A DNA stretch of 41,980 nt from Bacteroidota bacterium (lineage in GTDB: Bacteria > Bacteroidota > Bacteroidia > Bacteroidales > CG2-30-32-10): contig JACAAW010000012.1 in the NCBI GenBank assembly GCA_013377115.1, forward strand, positions 1 through 41,980, given 5' to 3'. The notes below the pieces were generated by a model, which was not told the DNA's origin, did not search any database, and saw only the letters and a list, made by a program, of their open reading frames with translations. Within the stretch, counting starts at the first letter, position 1; each line of letters begins with the position of its first letter. The position numbers were made by a program, and so were the translations under genes. Below, piece after piece: positions 18,091-26,247 of this stretch.

Positions 18091-18117
18091 AAAGTTATCT
18101 ATTTTTTTTAAGATTTG

Positions 18118-18148
18118 TTGAATTTTTGTACTACTTTTTATACCTTTA
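18118..18148 (+). promoter_or_regulatory. Candidate promoter ahead of recJ and the purine genes
   Basis: TTG (18118-18120), 20 nt, TACCTTTA (18141-18148), one mismatch to the -7 consensus, 19 nt ahead of the recJ ATG. If used, it would transcribe recJ, ygeY, ygeW, the barrel gene and xdh together. Confidence 0.4.
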
Positions 18149-18167
18149 CCACTAAATTATTTTTACT

Positions 18168-19931
18168 ATGCAGAAAAGGTGGGTGGTTAAAAACCAGGGA
18201 GATAGCGAGCTTGTCAAACAATTAGCATCAGAATTAAACATCAATTATATTCTTGCCAATTTATTGGTGCAACGAAATATTAAAACTTATCAAGAAGCAA
18301 AGTCTTTTTTCAGACCACAATTAGCCGACTTACACGATCCTTTCTTAATGAAGGACATGGATAAAGCAATTAAGCGAATTGAACAAGCAATTCTTAAAAA
18401 AGAAAAAATTCTTATTTATGGTGATTATGATGTTGATGGAACAACTGCTGTTGCTTTAGTTTTTTCCTTTTTTAAAAAATTATTCAAAAACAATATCGAT
18501 TATTATATCCCAGACAGATATAAAGAAGGTTATGGTATTTCAATTGCAAGCATTGATTTTGCTGAAGAAAACGACTTCAAACTTATTATTTCCCTAGACT
18601 GTGGAATAAAAGCCGTTGAACAAGTTAAATATGCAAATAGTAAAAAAATTGATTTTATTATTTGTGATCATCATCGTCCAGGCGATGAACTTCCCCCTGC
18701 TGCAGCAGTTTTGGATGCAAAAAGACATGATTGTACTTATCCGTTTAAAGAATTATCTGGTTGTGGAGTTGGATTTAAACTAATTTGTGCTTTTGCAGAA
18801 AAAAATAAAATCCCATTTTCAGAAGCTGAACAATATCTTGATTTAGTAGCGATATCAATTGCTTCCGACATTGTTCCAATTTTAGGCGAAAACAGAATTC
18901 TTGCTTACTATGGTTTAAAACTTGTGAATACTGTTCCAAGACCTGGAATTGAAGCTATTTTAGAATTTTCAAACATAAAAAGAAAAGTTGAAACTCCTGA
19001 AACTCTCAAAAATCCTAGCAACTGCATTTTTAATCGCGAATTATCAATTAACGATTTGGTTTTTCTTATTGGACCTAGGCTCAATGCTGCAGGCCGAATT
19101 GAAAATGGAAAAAGCTCCGTTGAACTTCTAATTTCAGAAGAATTTAGCTTGGCTGCTGAACTTGGTCTGGGCATTAATTCAAGCAATAACGAACGCCGAA
19201 ACCTTGATACTTCAATAACTCAGCAAGCAATTAATATGATTTTGGCAGATTCTTCATTGATGAATGGAAAATCTACAGTTATTTTTCACCCTGACTGGCA
19301 TAAAGGTGTTGTTGGAATTGTTGCTTCCAGACTTACGGAAACTTATTATCGTCCAACCATTGTTCTCACTCAATCCAATGGCTTAATTACTGGCTCTGCC
19401 CGTTCAATTAAAGATTTCGACATTTACGATGCCATTGACGAATGCAGCGATTTGCTCGAACATTTTGGTGGTCATAAATATGCCGCAGGACTTTCTCTTA
19501 AACCTGAAAACCTTGCAGCTTTTAGGAAGAGATTTGAAGAAATCGTTATTAATACCATTACTGACGAGATGCTTACTCCAGAAATTGAAATTGACGAATG
19601 TATCAATCTAAATGAAATTACTCCCAAATTCTACGACGTTCTGAAACAATTTGCTCCTTTCGGACCAGAAAATATGGCACCTGTTTTTCAAACAAATACC
19701 GTAATTGATAAAGGCTATGCCAGATTGGTTGGTAGTAATCATTTAAAATTAAGCGTTTCTCAACCAGGTTATACCGAAAAATATTTCGGAGCCATTGCTT
19801 TTCAACAAGCAGAACATTTGCCTTATATTTCTAAAAAAATCCCTTTTAACATCTGTTATCATATTGATGAAAACGAATGGAATGGCATGACCTCCCTTCA
19901 ACTGAATGTTAAAGACATAAAACTTCACTAA
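18168..19931 (+). CDS. recJ: Single-stranded-DNA-specific exonuclease RecJ
   Basis: 5'-3' exonuclease acting on single-stranded DNA in recombination and repair. In the 587-residue protein the DHH-family metal motifs are intact: YGDYDVDGTTA (85-93), SLDCG, CDHHRPG, and the DHHA1 motif FGGHKYAAG (about 438), followed by a C-terminal OB-like domain ending in LQLNVKDIK. The size is within the family range. The next gene, ygeY, begins 2 nt after the recJ stop, so a repair gene heads the purine-catabolism operon here. That arrangement is unexpected and may be simple read-through. Confidence 0.96.
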   Translation: MQKRWVVKNQGDSELVKQLASELNINYILANLLVQRNIKTYQEAKSFFRPQLADLHDPFLMKDMDKAIKRIEQAILKKEKILIYGDYDVDGTTAVALVFSFFKKLFKNNIDYYIPDRYKEGYGISIASIDFAEENDFKLIISLDCGIKAVEQVKYANSKKIDFIICDHHRPGDELPPAAAVLDAKRHDCTYPFKELSGCGVGFKLICAFAEKNKIPFSEAEQYLDLVAISIASDIVPILGENRILAYYGLKLVNTVPRPGIEAILEFSNIKRKVETPETLKNPSNCIFNRELSINDLVFLIGPRLNAAGRIENGKSSVELLISEEFSLAAELGLGINSSNNERRNLDTSITQQAINMILADSSLMNGKSTVIFHPDWHKGVVGIVASRLTETYYRPTIVLTQSNGLITGSARSIKDFDIYDAIDECSDLLEHFGGHKYAAGLSLKPENLAAFRKRFEEIVINTITDEMLTPEIEIDECINLNEITPKFYDVLKQFAPFGPENMAPVFQTNTVIDKGYARLVGSNHLKLSVSQPGYTEKYFGAIAFQQAEHLPYISKKIPFNICYHIDENEWNGMTSLQLNVKDIKLH

Positions 19932-19932
19932 A

Positions 19933-21120
19933 ATGAACGAGATTATTTCAAAAATTAACGAATTATCACAAAAATACAGTGATTATACGGCGGAAAACCT
20001 ATCTAAATTAGTTAAAATTAAATCCGTCAGCCTACAAGAAAAAGATGTTCAGCTCGAACTCAAAAGACAAATGGAAGAAGCTGGATTTGACGAAGTTCGC
20101 ATTGATGGACTCGGAAACGTTATCGGCAGAATTGGCAATGGAAGCCGCATTCTCGCAATCGACGGTCATATGGATACCGTTGATGTTGGAAACATCGATA
20201 ACTGGGATTTCGACCCTTTCTCTGGCGAAATTAAAGACGGATTTGTTCATGGCAGAGGAACCGTGGACCAAGAAGGCGGACCTGCTGCCGCTGTAACCAG
20301 TGGTAGAATATTAAAAGAACTTGGTTTCGATAAAGACCTTACAGTTTATGTTGTTGGAAGCGTTATAGAAGAAGATTGCGACGGACTTTGCTGGAAATAC
20401 CTTATTGAAGAGGAAAAGTTAAAACCAGATTTTGTAATCAGCACCGAACCAACCAACCTCAACATTTATCGTGGTCACAGAGGTAGAATGGAAATTGTTG
20501 TTAAATTTAAAGGCATCTCTTGTCATGGTAGTGCGCCAGAACGTGGTAAAAACGCCATTTATATGGCCGCAAAAGCTGCTCTAGAAATCGAAAAATTAAA
20601 CGAAAGAATTCAATCTGATGATTTCCTTGGAAAAGGAACTGTTACCATTTCAGAAATTAAATCTGGTAGTCCTTCTTTATGTGCTGTGGCTGATTATGCT
20701 CAATTTCATCTTGACAGAAGATTAACCTGGGGCGAAACTAAAGAATCTGCTGTTGCCGAAATAGAAGCTATTGTTAAAGAATTTGATGCAAAAGTTGAAG
20801 TTCTTTATTACGAAGAAACTGCTTATACCGGACTAAAATACGGTATGGAAAAATATTATCCAACCTGGAAAATTGAAGAAAACAATCCTGCAGTCGTTGC
20901 TGGAGTTCAAGCTTTCGAAGCTTTATTCAACAAAAAACCGATCATTGATAAATGGACTTTTTCAACCAATGGAATTGCAACCAATGGAATTCATAAAATT
21001 CCTACTATTGGATTTGGACCAGGAAATGAAGTTTTGGCTCATGCACCAAACGAAAAAGTTCCAGTTAGCGATTTAGTTGCTGCATCAGCATTTTATGCTG
21101 CTTATGCATATTTAATTTAA
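19933..21120 (+). CDS. ygeY: YgeY-type M20 metallohydrolase
   Basis: M20-family zinc amidohydrolase of the YgeY subgroup (labelled in family databases as a putative selenium-metabolism hydrolase). In the 395-residue protein, zinc ligands and catalytic residues are visible: GHMDTVDVG (H79, D81), GRGTVDQEGG (D112), VGSVIEEDCDG (E146/E147), STEPTN and a late histidine (VLAHAPNEK). A lid/dimerisation domain spans about 185-300. YgeY genes accompany ygeW, xdh and ygfK in purine-degrading anaerobes, where a role in the amide-cleaving late steps has been proposed; the exact substrate remains open. It starts 2 nt after recJ and 24 nt before ygeW. Confidence 0.9.
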   Translation: MNEIISKINELSQKYSDYTAENLSKLVKIKSVSLQEKDVQLELKRQMEEAGFDEVRIDGLGNVIGRIGNGSRILAIDGHMDTVDVGNIDNWDFDPFSGEIKDGFVHGRGTVDQEGGPAAAVTSGRILKELGFDKDLTVYVVGSVIEEDCDGLCWKYLIEEEKLKPDFVISTEPTNLNIYRGHRGRMEIVVKFKGISCHGSAPERGKNAIYMAAKAALEIEKLNERIQSDDFLGKGTVTISEIKSGSPSLCAVADYAQFHLDRRLTWGETKESAVAEIEAIVKEFDAKVEVLYYEETAYTGLKYGMEKYYPTWKIEENNPAVVAGVQAFEALFNKKPIIDKWTFSTNGIATNGIHKIPTIGFGPGNEVLAHAPNEKVPVSDLVAASAFYAAYAYLI

Positions 21121-21144
21121 AGAATTATTATAAAATTTACGATT

Positions 21145-22332
21145 ATGAAACAATTTGAAAACATTATTAGCGAACTTATAAAATTAAAATCTTCCTTATT
21201 TGGAAAAGATTTTTTATTAACCTGGGATAAATCAACCGACGAATTAAAACAAACACTTTTTGTTGCTGAAGCATTGAAACTTTTGAGAGACAATAATATC
21301 TCTGCAAAATGCTTCGATTCGGGCTTGGCAATTTCTAATTTCCGCGACAATTCAACACGTACTCGTTTTTCTTTTGCTTCTGCTTGTAATCTTTTGGGAT
21401 TGGAAGTTCAGGATTTAGATGAAGGAAAATCACAAATTGCACATGGCGAAACCGTTCGTGAAACAGCAAATATGATTTCATTTTTAACTGACGTTATTGG
21501 TATTCGCGATGATATGTTTTTGGGAGCTGGTCACACTTATATGGTTGAAGTTGGTGATGCTTTGGATGATGGATTTAAAGAAGGTGTATTACCTTCACGT
21601 CCAAGTATTGTAAATCTACAATGTGATATTGACCACCCAACGCAATCTATGGCTGATTTGCTTCATCTTAAAACGCATTTTGGTTCGTTGGAAAACTTAA
21701 AAGGAAAAAAAATCGCTATGACTTGGGCATATTCTCCAAGTTATGGAAAACCACTTTCTGTTCCACAAGGAATTATTGGATTAATGACACGTTTCGGAAT
21801 GGAAGTAGAATTGGCATTCCCAGAAGGTTATGGTTTAATCCCTGAAGTTCTCGAAATTGCAAAGAAAAATGCTGCCGAAAGTGGTGGTAGTTTCAAAGTT
21901 GTAAATTCAATGGACGAAGCATTTAAAGATGCCGATATCGTTTATCCTAAAAGCTGGGCACCATTTCATGTAATGGAAAAAAGAACAGCCTTATTGCAAA
22001 ATAATGACAGTGCTGGTTTAAAAGAACTCGAACAACAATGTTTAGCAAATAATGCGAAATTCAAAGACTGGGAATGCACCGAAGAAAAAATGAAACTCAC
22101 AAAAGGTAGTGAAGCTCTTTATATGCATTGTTTACCTGCAGATATCTCTGGAGTTTCTTGTAAAGAAGGCGAAGTTGAAGCCAGTGTTTTTGAAAAATAC
22201 AGAATTGCAACTTATAAAGAAGCTGGTTACAAACCCTATATTATTGCTTCGATGATTTTGAATAGTAAGTTTGCAAACCCTGCAAAATTATTGGAAGATT
22301 TGAAAAACAAAAACATAAAAAGAGTCATTTAA
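21145..22332 (+). CDS. ygeW: Knotted carbamoyltransferase YgeW
   Basis: Member of the aspartate/ornithine carbamoyltransferase superfamily, YgeW branch. In the 395-residue protein the carbamoyl-phosphate loop is S70-T-R-T-R74 (FRDNSTRTRFSF), followed by the highly conserved EGKSQIAHGET; the C-terminal motif LYMHCLPADISG is intact. The similarity to E. coli YgeW, as I recall that sequence, is very close over the whole length. Its natural substrate is not established; genetic data in gut anaerobes place it in uric-acid breakdown, where a carbamoyl group would be transferred to phosphate and then to ADP, yielding ATP. Third gene in the recJ-xdh run. Confidence 0.95.
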   Translation: MKQFENIISELIKLKSSLFGKDFLLTWDKSTDELKQTLFVAEALKLLRDNNISAKCFDSGLAISNFRDNSTRTRFSFASACNLLGLEVQDLDEGKSQIAHGETVRETANMISFLTDVIGIRDDMFLGAGHTYMVEVGDALDDGFKEGVLPSRPSIVNLQCDIDHPTQSMADLLHLKTHFGSLENLKGKKIAMTWAYSPSYGKPLSVPQGIIGLMTRFGMEVELAFPEGYGLIPEVLEIAKKNAAESGGSFKVVNSMDEAFKDADIVYPKSWAPFHVMEKRTALLQNNDSAGLKELEQQCLANNAKFKDWECTEEKMKLTKGSEALYMHCLPADISGVSCKEGEVEASVFEKYRIATYKEAGYKPYIIASMILNSKFANPAKLLEDLKNKNIKRVI

Positions 22333-22342
22333 ATTCATTACC

Positions 22343-22978
22343 ATGAAAATAAAAACCGGTTTTCTGATTTTAGTAATTTTATTAGGATTATTTTTATTGA
22401 ATAAACCGCTTTATTCTCAGAGTTTTCATGGCGGACCATTATTAGGGTTTTCGGCAACTCAAGTTGATGGTGATACCCAGTCTGGATTTAATAAATTTGG
22501 AGGCATAATAGGTGGTTTTGTAAACCAAAAACTTTCGGAAAACATAAAACTTCAATTTGAATTAAAATACATCCAAAAAGGGAGCAGACAATCTGCCAAA
22601 CCAGCAAATGGATATCAAAGTTGGAAAATTGCTTTAAATTATGTAGAAATTCCTCTTTTAGTGAAATATTCTTTTAATGAAAACAGAAAGAAACTTAAGA
22701 ATTTTGTTCCTGAAGCAGGGTTGGCAGTGAGTTATTTAACTAATTATTCCTATAGTGACCAAAATGGCCAGTATAATAATTTAATTAAGGATAATTATCA
22801 CAAATTTGATTACGGTATTTTGGCAGGAATTTCTTATAAACTTGGCGAAAAGCTTTCTGTTAATTTAAGATATTCCTATTCTATTTTGTCGGTTTATGAA
22901 CCCAAATACCCCATTAATCCAATTTACAAAGGACAATTTAATAAAGTACTTGCTTTCACTGCAAACTATCAATTTTAA
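22343..22978 (+). CDS. Outer-membrane beta-barrel protein (PorT/OmpA-like barrel fold)
   Basis: A 211-residue exported barrel: signal peptide (FLILVILLGLFLLNKPLYSQ, cut after about residue 26), then alternating strands with the usual small-barrel features (GGPLLGFSATQVDGD, FELKYIQKGSRQ, YVEIPLLVKYSF, GILAGISYKL, VNLRYSYSI) and a terminal aromatic residue (FTANYQF). This matches the Bacteroidota 'outer membrane beta-barrel / PorT family' pattern. It lies 10 nt after ygeW and 3 nt before xdh, so it belongs to the same transcript. No such gene is part of the known purine locus of E. coli or Clostridia; purine passage through the outer membrane is an inference from position only. Confidence 0.85.
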   Translation: MKIKTGFLILVILLGLFLLNKPLYSQSFHGGPLLGFSATQVDGDTQSGFNKFGGIIGGFVNQKLSENIKLQFELKYIQKGSRQSAKPANGYQSWKIALNYVEIPLLVKYSFNENRKKLKNFVPEAGLAVSYLTNYSYSDQNGQYNNLIKDNYHKFDYGILAGISYKLGEKLSVNLRYSYSILSVYEPKYPINPIYKGQFNKVLAFTANYQF

Positions 22979-22981
22979 GCA

Positions 22982-25543
22982 ATGGTTAATTTTATTTTAA
23001 ACGGTGAAAAGATTTCCCTTGAAATAATAGAAGATATTTCATTGTTAGAATATCTCCGACTCATCAAAGGAATTATTTCTGTGAAAGACGGCTGCTCCGG
23101 ACAAGCCGCTTGTGGCGCTTGCATGGTAGAAATCAACGGTGAAGCAAAATTATCTTGTACAACAAAAATCTCTTCACTCGAGGGAAAAGAAATTACCACT
23201 ACTGAGGGAATTCCTGAACCAATCAAAAAAATTCTGGGCGAGGCTTTTGTTGGAAAAGGCGCCGTTCAATGTGGATTTTGCACCCCAGGGTTTTTAATGA
23301 GAACCAAAGTTTTGCTTCAAAAAAATCCATTACCTAGCCGGGAAGAAATTGCCCATGCATTAACACTCAATTTATGCAGATGCACTGGTTTTGTTAAGAT
23401 TATTGATGCAATCGAAGCTGCCTCAATTTCTTTGAAAGAAAACAAAACAATAAAAACTCCTGAATACACTGGTAAAGTGGGAACTTTTTTGCCAAAATAC
23501 CAATCTTACGAAACAGCAATTGGCACTCGACCTTTTGTTGATGACTTGAAATTTGATGGAATGCTTCACGCTGCTTTAAAATTTAGCGACCATCCAAGAG
23601 CAAAAGTTTTAAAAATTGACATTTCAAAAGCCCAAGAATTAGAGGGTGTGAAAAAAGTTTTTACAGCCAAAGACATTCCCGGAAATCATCAAATCGGTTT
23701 GATTTTTAAAGACTGGTCATTAATGATTGATGAAGGCGAAACAACACATTATATTGGCGATGTAATTGCAGGAATTGTGGCTACTTCCGAAAAAATTGCC
23801 AGAAAAGCAGCTTCCTTAATTCATATTGAATATGAAATTTTAGAACCAGTCATCGATCCTTATAAAGCATTAGAAAAAGAATCACCTACTCTGCATGGCA
23901 ATTCTAATTTGCTGGAGAATTGTGTAATTCGCCGTGGTGAATTTGAAAAATCCTTTGAAAATGCTGCATACACTGCAAATGGTTTTTTTCAGACACAAAG
24001 AATTGAACATGCTTTTTTAGAAACAGAAACCGCTGTTGCAATGCCCGACGAAATTGGCGGAATTAAAATATACAGCCAAGGACAAGGCGTTTATGTTGAC
24101 CGAAAACAAATTTCGGAAATTCTTTCACTTCCGGAAGAAAAAGTTGAAGTCATTTTAGTACCAAATGGTGGCGGTTTTGGTGGAAAAGAAGACATGACGG
24201 TTCAAGGGCATGTTTCCCTTTTTGCATTTCTTTTACAAAAAACGGTAAAACTTCATTTGAGTCGTGAAGAATCAATAACCATGCATCCAAAACGCCATCC
24301 CGTATTTATGGACATGGCTTTATGTTGTGATAACAAAGGAAAACTAACGGCAATTAAACTTCGTGCAGTTGGAGATTCTGGAGCTTACGCTTCTGTTGGA
24401 ACAAAAGTTTTAGAAAGAGTCGCAGGCCATGCTACTGGAGGTTATTACGTTCCGGCAGCTGACATAGAAGCAAAAACAGTTTATACCAATAATATTCCTT
24501 CTGGTGCTATGCGCGGTTTTGGTGCCAACCAAGTTGCATTTGCTCTGGAAACTTTAATTGATGAGCTTTGCGAAAAAGGAAATTTCGATAGGTGGCAATT
24601 CCGCTACGACAATGCTTTGGTAGAAGGACTTTCAACCTCAACAGGTCAGATTTTAAAAGGTGGTGTTGGAATTAGAGAAACATTATTGGCTGTAAAAGAT
24701 GAATTTTACAAAGCAAAATACGCTGGTTTGGCTTGTGGAATAAAGAATTCGGGTGTTGGAAATGGAATGGCAGATTTTAGCGATGTAAAAATAAAAATCA
24801 TTTCTGAAGAGAAAATTTTGATCGAACACGGCTGGACAGAAATGGGACAAGGAATTCACACCATTGCAATACATGCACTTTGCGAAGAAACGGGTCTCAA
24901 TCCCTCAATGATGGAAGTTAAAGTAGAAACCTCAGCAGGAATTGTTACAGGAATGACTACTTCTTCCAGAGCCACAGCATTGCTCGGAAATGCAATTATT
25001 GATGCAGCAAAAACCTTAAAAAAAGATTTAGAAACAAAAGGAATAAAAAATATTATTGGAAATACCTATACCGGCCGATGGATTTGCGATTGGACCACAA
25101 AACCCGGCGCCGATGTTAAAGAAATTATTACCCATTATTCCTACGGATATGCAACGCAATTGGTGGTTTTAAATGATGAAGGTGAAATTGATACTGTTTT
25201 TGCAGCCCACGATGCCGGAAAAATCATGAACCCAATTATGTTCGAAGGCCAAATTGAAGGTGCCGTTCATATGGGATTGGGCTATGCTTTGAGCGAAAAT
25301 TTACCAATGGAAAATGGAAGATTGAAAAGCACCAAATTAAAAGATTGCGGAATCATTCGTGCAAAAGACCTTCCCAAAATCAAAGTAATTGGCGTTGAGA
25401 AAAAAGACCCTGTTGGACCTTACGGTGCAAAAGGAATTGGTGAAATTGGTTTAGTTCCAACTGCTGCTGCTGTGGCCAATGCGTTTTATCAATTTGATAG
25501 AATCAGAAGGTATGAGCTACCGTTAAAACGGAAAAAAGATTGA
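22982..25543 (+). CDS. Fused [2Fe-2S]/molybdenum hydroxylase, selenium-dependent xanthine dehydrogenase type
   Basis: Cytoplasmic molybdenum hydroxylase expected to oxidise or reduce purines (xanthine/urate). In the 853-residue protein the first [2Fe-2S] site is C38, C44, C47, C59, the second is GAVQCGFCTPG ... LCRCTG (about 97-140), and the molybdopterin domain runs from about 160 to the end with GGGFGGKED, the arginine segment SGAMRGFGANQVAF, EMGQGIHT and the C-terminal catalytic-glutamate motif GAKGIGEIG. The FAD domain of ordinary xanthine dehydrogenases is missing; the fusion resembles E. coli XdhD and the family annotated as selenium-dependent xanthine dehydrogenase. YgfK may supply the flavin/electron-transfer function. 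Selenium, if used, would be a labile cofactor; there is no in-frame TGA. Substrate not decidable from sequence. Confidence 0.92.
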   Translation: MVNFILNGEKISLEIIEDISLLEYLRLIKGIISVKDGCSGQAACGACMVEINGEAKLSCTTKISSLEGKEITTTEGIPEPIKKILGEAFVGKGAVQCGFCTPGFLMRTKVLLQKNPLPSREEIAHALTLNLCRCTGFVKIIDAIEAASISLKENKTIKTPEYTGKVGTFLPKYQSYETAIGTRPFVDDLKFDGMLHAALKFSDHPRAKVLKIDISKAQELEGVKKVFTAKDIPGNHQIGLIFKDWSLMIDEGETTHYIGDVIAGIVATSEKIARKAASLIHIEYEILEPVIDPYKALEKESPTLHGNSNLLENCVIRRGEFEKSFENAAYTANGFFQTQRIEHAFLETETAVAMPDEIGGIKIYSQGQGVYVDRKQISEILSLPEEKVEVILVPNGGGFGGKEDMTVQGHVSLFAFLLQKTVKLHLSREESITMHPKRHPVFMDMALCCDNKGKLTAIKLRAVGDSGAYASVGTKVLERVAGHATGGYYVPAADIEAKTVYTNNIPSGAMRGFGANQVAFALETLIDELCEKGNFDRWQFRYDNALVEGLSTSTGQILKGGVGIRETLLAVKDEFYKAKYAGLACGIKNSGVGNGMADFSDVKIKIISEEKILIEHGWTEMGQGIHTIAIHALCEETGLNPSMMEVKVETSAGIVTGMTTSSRATALLGNAIIDAAKTLKKDLETKGIKNIIGNTYTGRWICDWTTKPGADVKEIITHYSYGYATQLVVLNDEGEIDTVFAAHDAGKIMNPIMFEGQIEGAVHMGLGYALSENLPMENGRLKSTKLKDCGIIRAKDLPKIKVIGVEKKDPVGPYGAKGIGEIGLVPTAAAVANAFYQFDRIRRYELPLKRKKD

Positions 25544-25558
25544 GAGACAACTAAAGTT

Positions 25559-25615
25559 TTTGAAAAGAACAGACTACAAAAGTTTCAAAAACTTTTGTAG
25601 TCTGTTCTTTTCAAA
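25559..25615. terminator. Long perfect hairpin between convergent xdh and mocA
   Basis: Two 26-bp perfectly complementary arms (25559-25584 and 25590-25615) with a 5-nt loop. The right arm is the last coding segment of mocA (LKRTDYKSF), and the mocA stop codon begins in the loop. It very likely ends transcription from both sides. Such a long perfect palindrome suggests an inverted duplication of the mocA 3' end rather than chance. Confidence 0.85.
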
Positions 25616-26187
25616 TCCTGTGGAGTATTGATATTGATAAGTATATTTTCGTTTTGCCAAGGATGTTCAACCCTCTTAAAAAGTTTCAAAATTTCATTCA
25701 ATTTTTCAATTTTTATATCTGCTTTTTTAATGAAATCAATTATTTCCTGGCTTAACAATACTGGGTGACCGCCTTTTCCATTAAAAACAGGCAACACGAA
25801 ACTATTTTCTTCTTTTAAATTGTAAAGTTCATTTAGTAAATCGACTTCAACGAAAGGATTATCAATATTTTGAATAAAACAATACGAATTTTCTAATTGC
25901 GTAATTCCGCATTGAATCGAATACAATCTGCCATAATCAACATGTTTATTTACTGCGATTTTTATTTGGCTTGAAATTGCCAGGTTTTTCTCAAAAAAAA
26001 TTTGATTGGTTTCTTCATTTAAAACCACGATTACCTCCTTACAACCAAATTTCAAATAAACTTCAACTATTTTTTCGAGAAATGTTTTCCCTTGATTCCA
26101 CTCCAAAAAAGCCTTCGGACTTCCCATTCTGGAAGAGTTTCCAGCCGCTAAAATAACAACACTTGTATTTATTTTCTCGAAAAGCAT
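25585..26187 (-). CDS. mocA: MocA-type molybdenum cofactor nucleotidyltransferase (YgfJ family)
   Basis: Nucleotidyltransferase that matures the molybdenum cofactor for hydroxylases, adding CMP to molybdopterin. In the 200-residue protein the GT-A nucleotide-binding signature VVILAAGNSSRMGSPKAFLEW is at residues about 10-30, with later motifs QNIDNPFV (metal/nucleotide site, normally D-x-P) and GKGGHPVLLSQ, all in family order. It converges on xdh and is divergent from ygfK, from which it is separated by 60 nt. Its placement between the hydroxylase and ygfK strongly supports the shared role. Confidence 0.9.
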   Translation of the reverse strand: MLFEKINTSVVILAAGNSSRMGSPKAFLEWNQGKTFLEKIVEVYLKFGCKEVIVVLNEETNQIFFEKNLAISSQIKIAVNKHVDYGRLYSIQCGITQLENSYCFIQNIDNPFVEVDLLNELYNLKEENSFVLPVFNGKGGHPVLLSQEIIDFIKKADIKIEKLNEILKLFKRVEHPWQNENILININTPQDLKRTDYKSF

Positions 26188-26208
26188 AGAAGTCAGTCAA
26201 CGAAAGTT

Positions 26209-26216
26209 TAAATTTG
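26209..26216 (+). promoter_or_regulatory. Candidate -7 box for ygfK
   Basis: TAAATTTG, 31 nt ahead of the ygfK ATG, in the 60-nt region shared with the divergent mocA. No -33 TTG; an activator might be needed. ygfK therefore has to be transcribed separately from the recJ-xdh run. Confidence 0.4.
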
Positions 26217-26247
26217 CACGAATTTAAGTCTTTTTTTACAAAATACC

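Noticed and set aside
22982-25543. Selenocysteine in the selenium-dependent hydroxylase
   Set aside because: There is no in-frame TGA, and this enzyme class is known to use labile selenium rather than selenocysteine.
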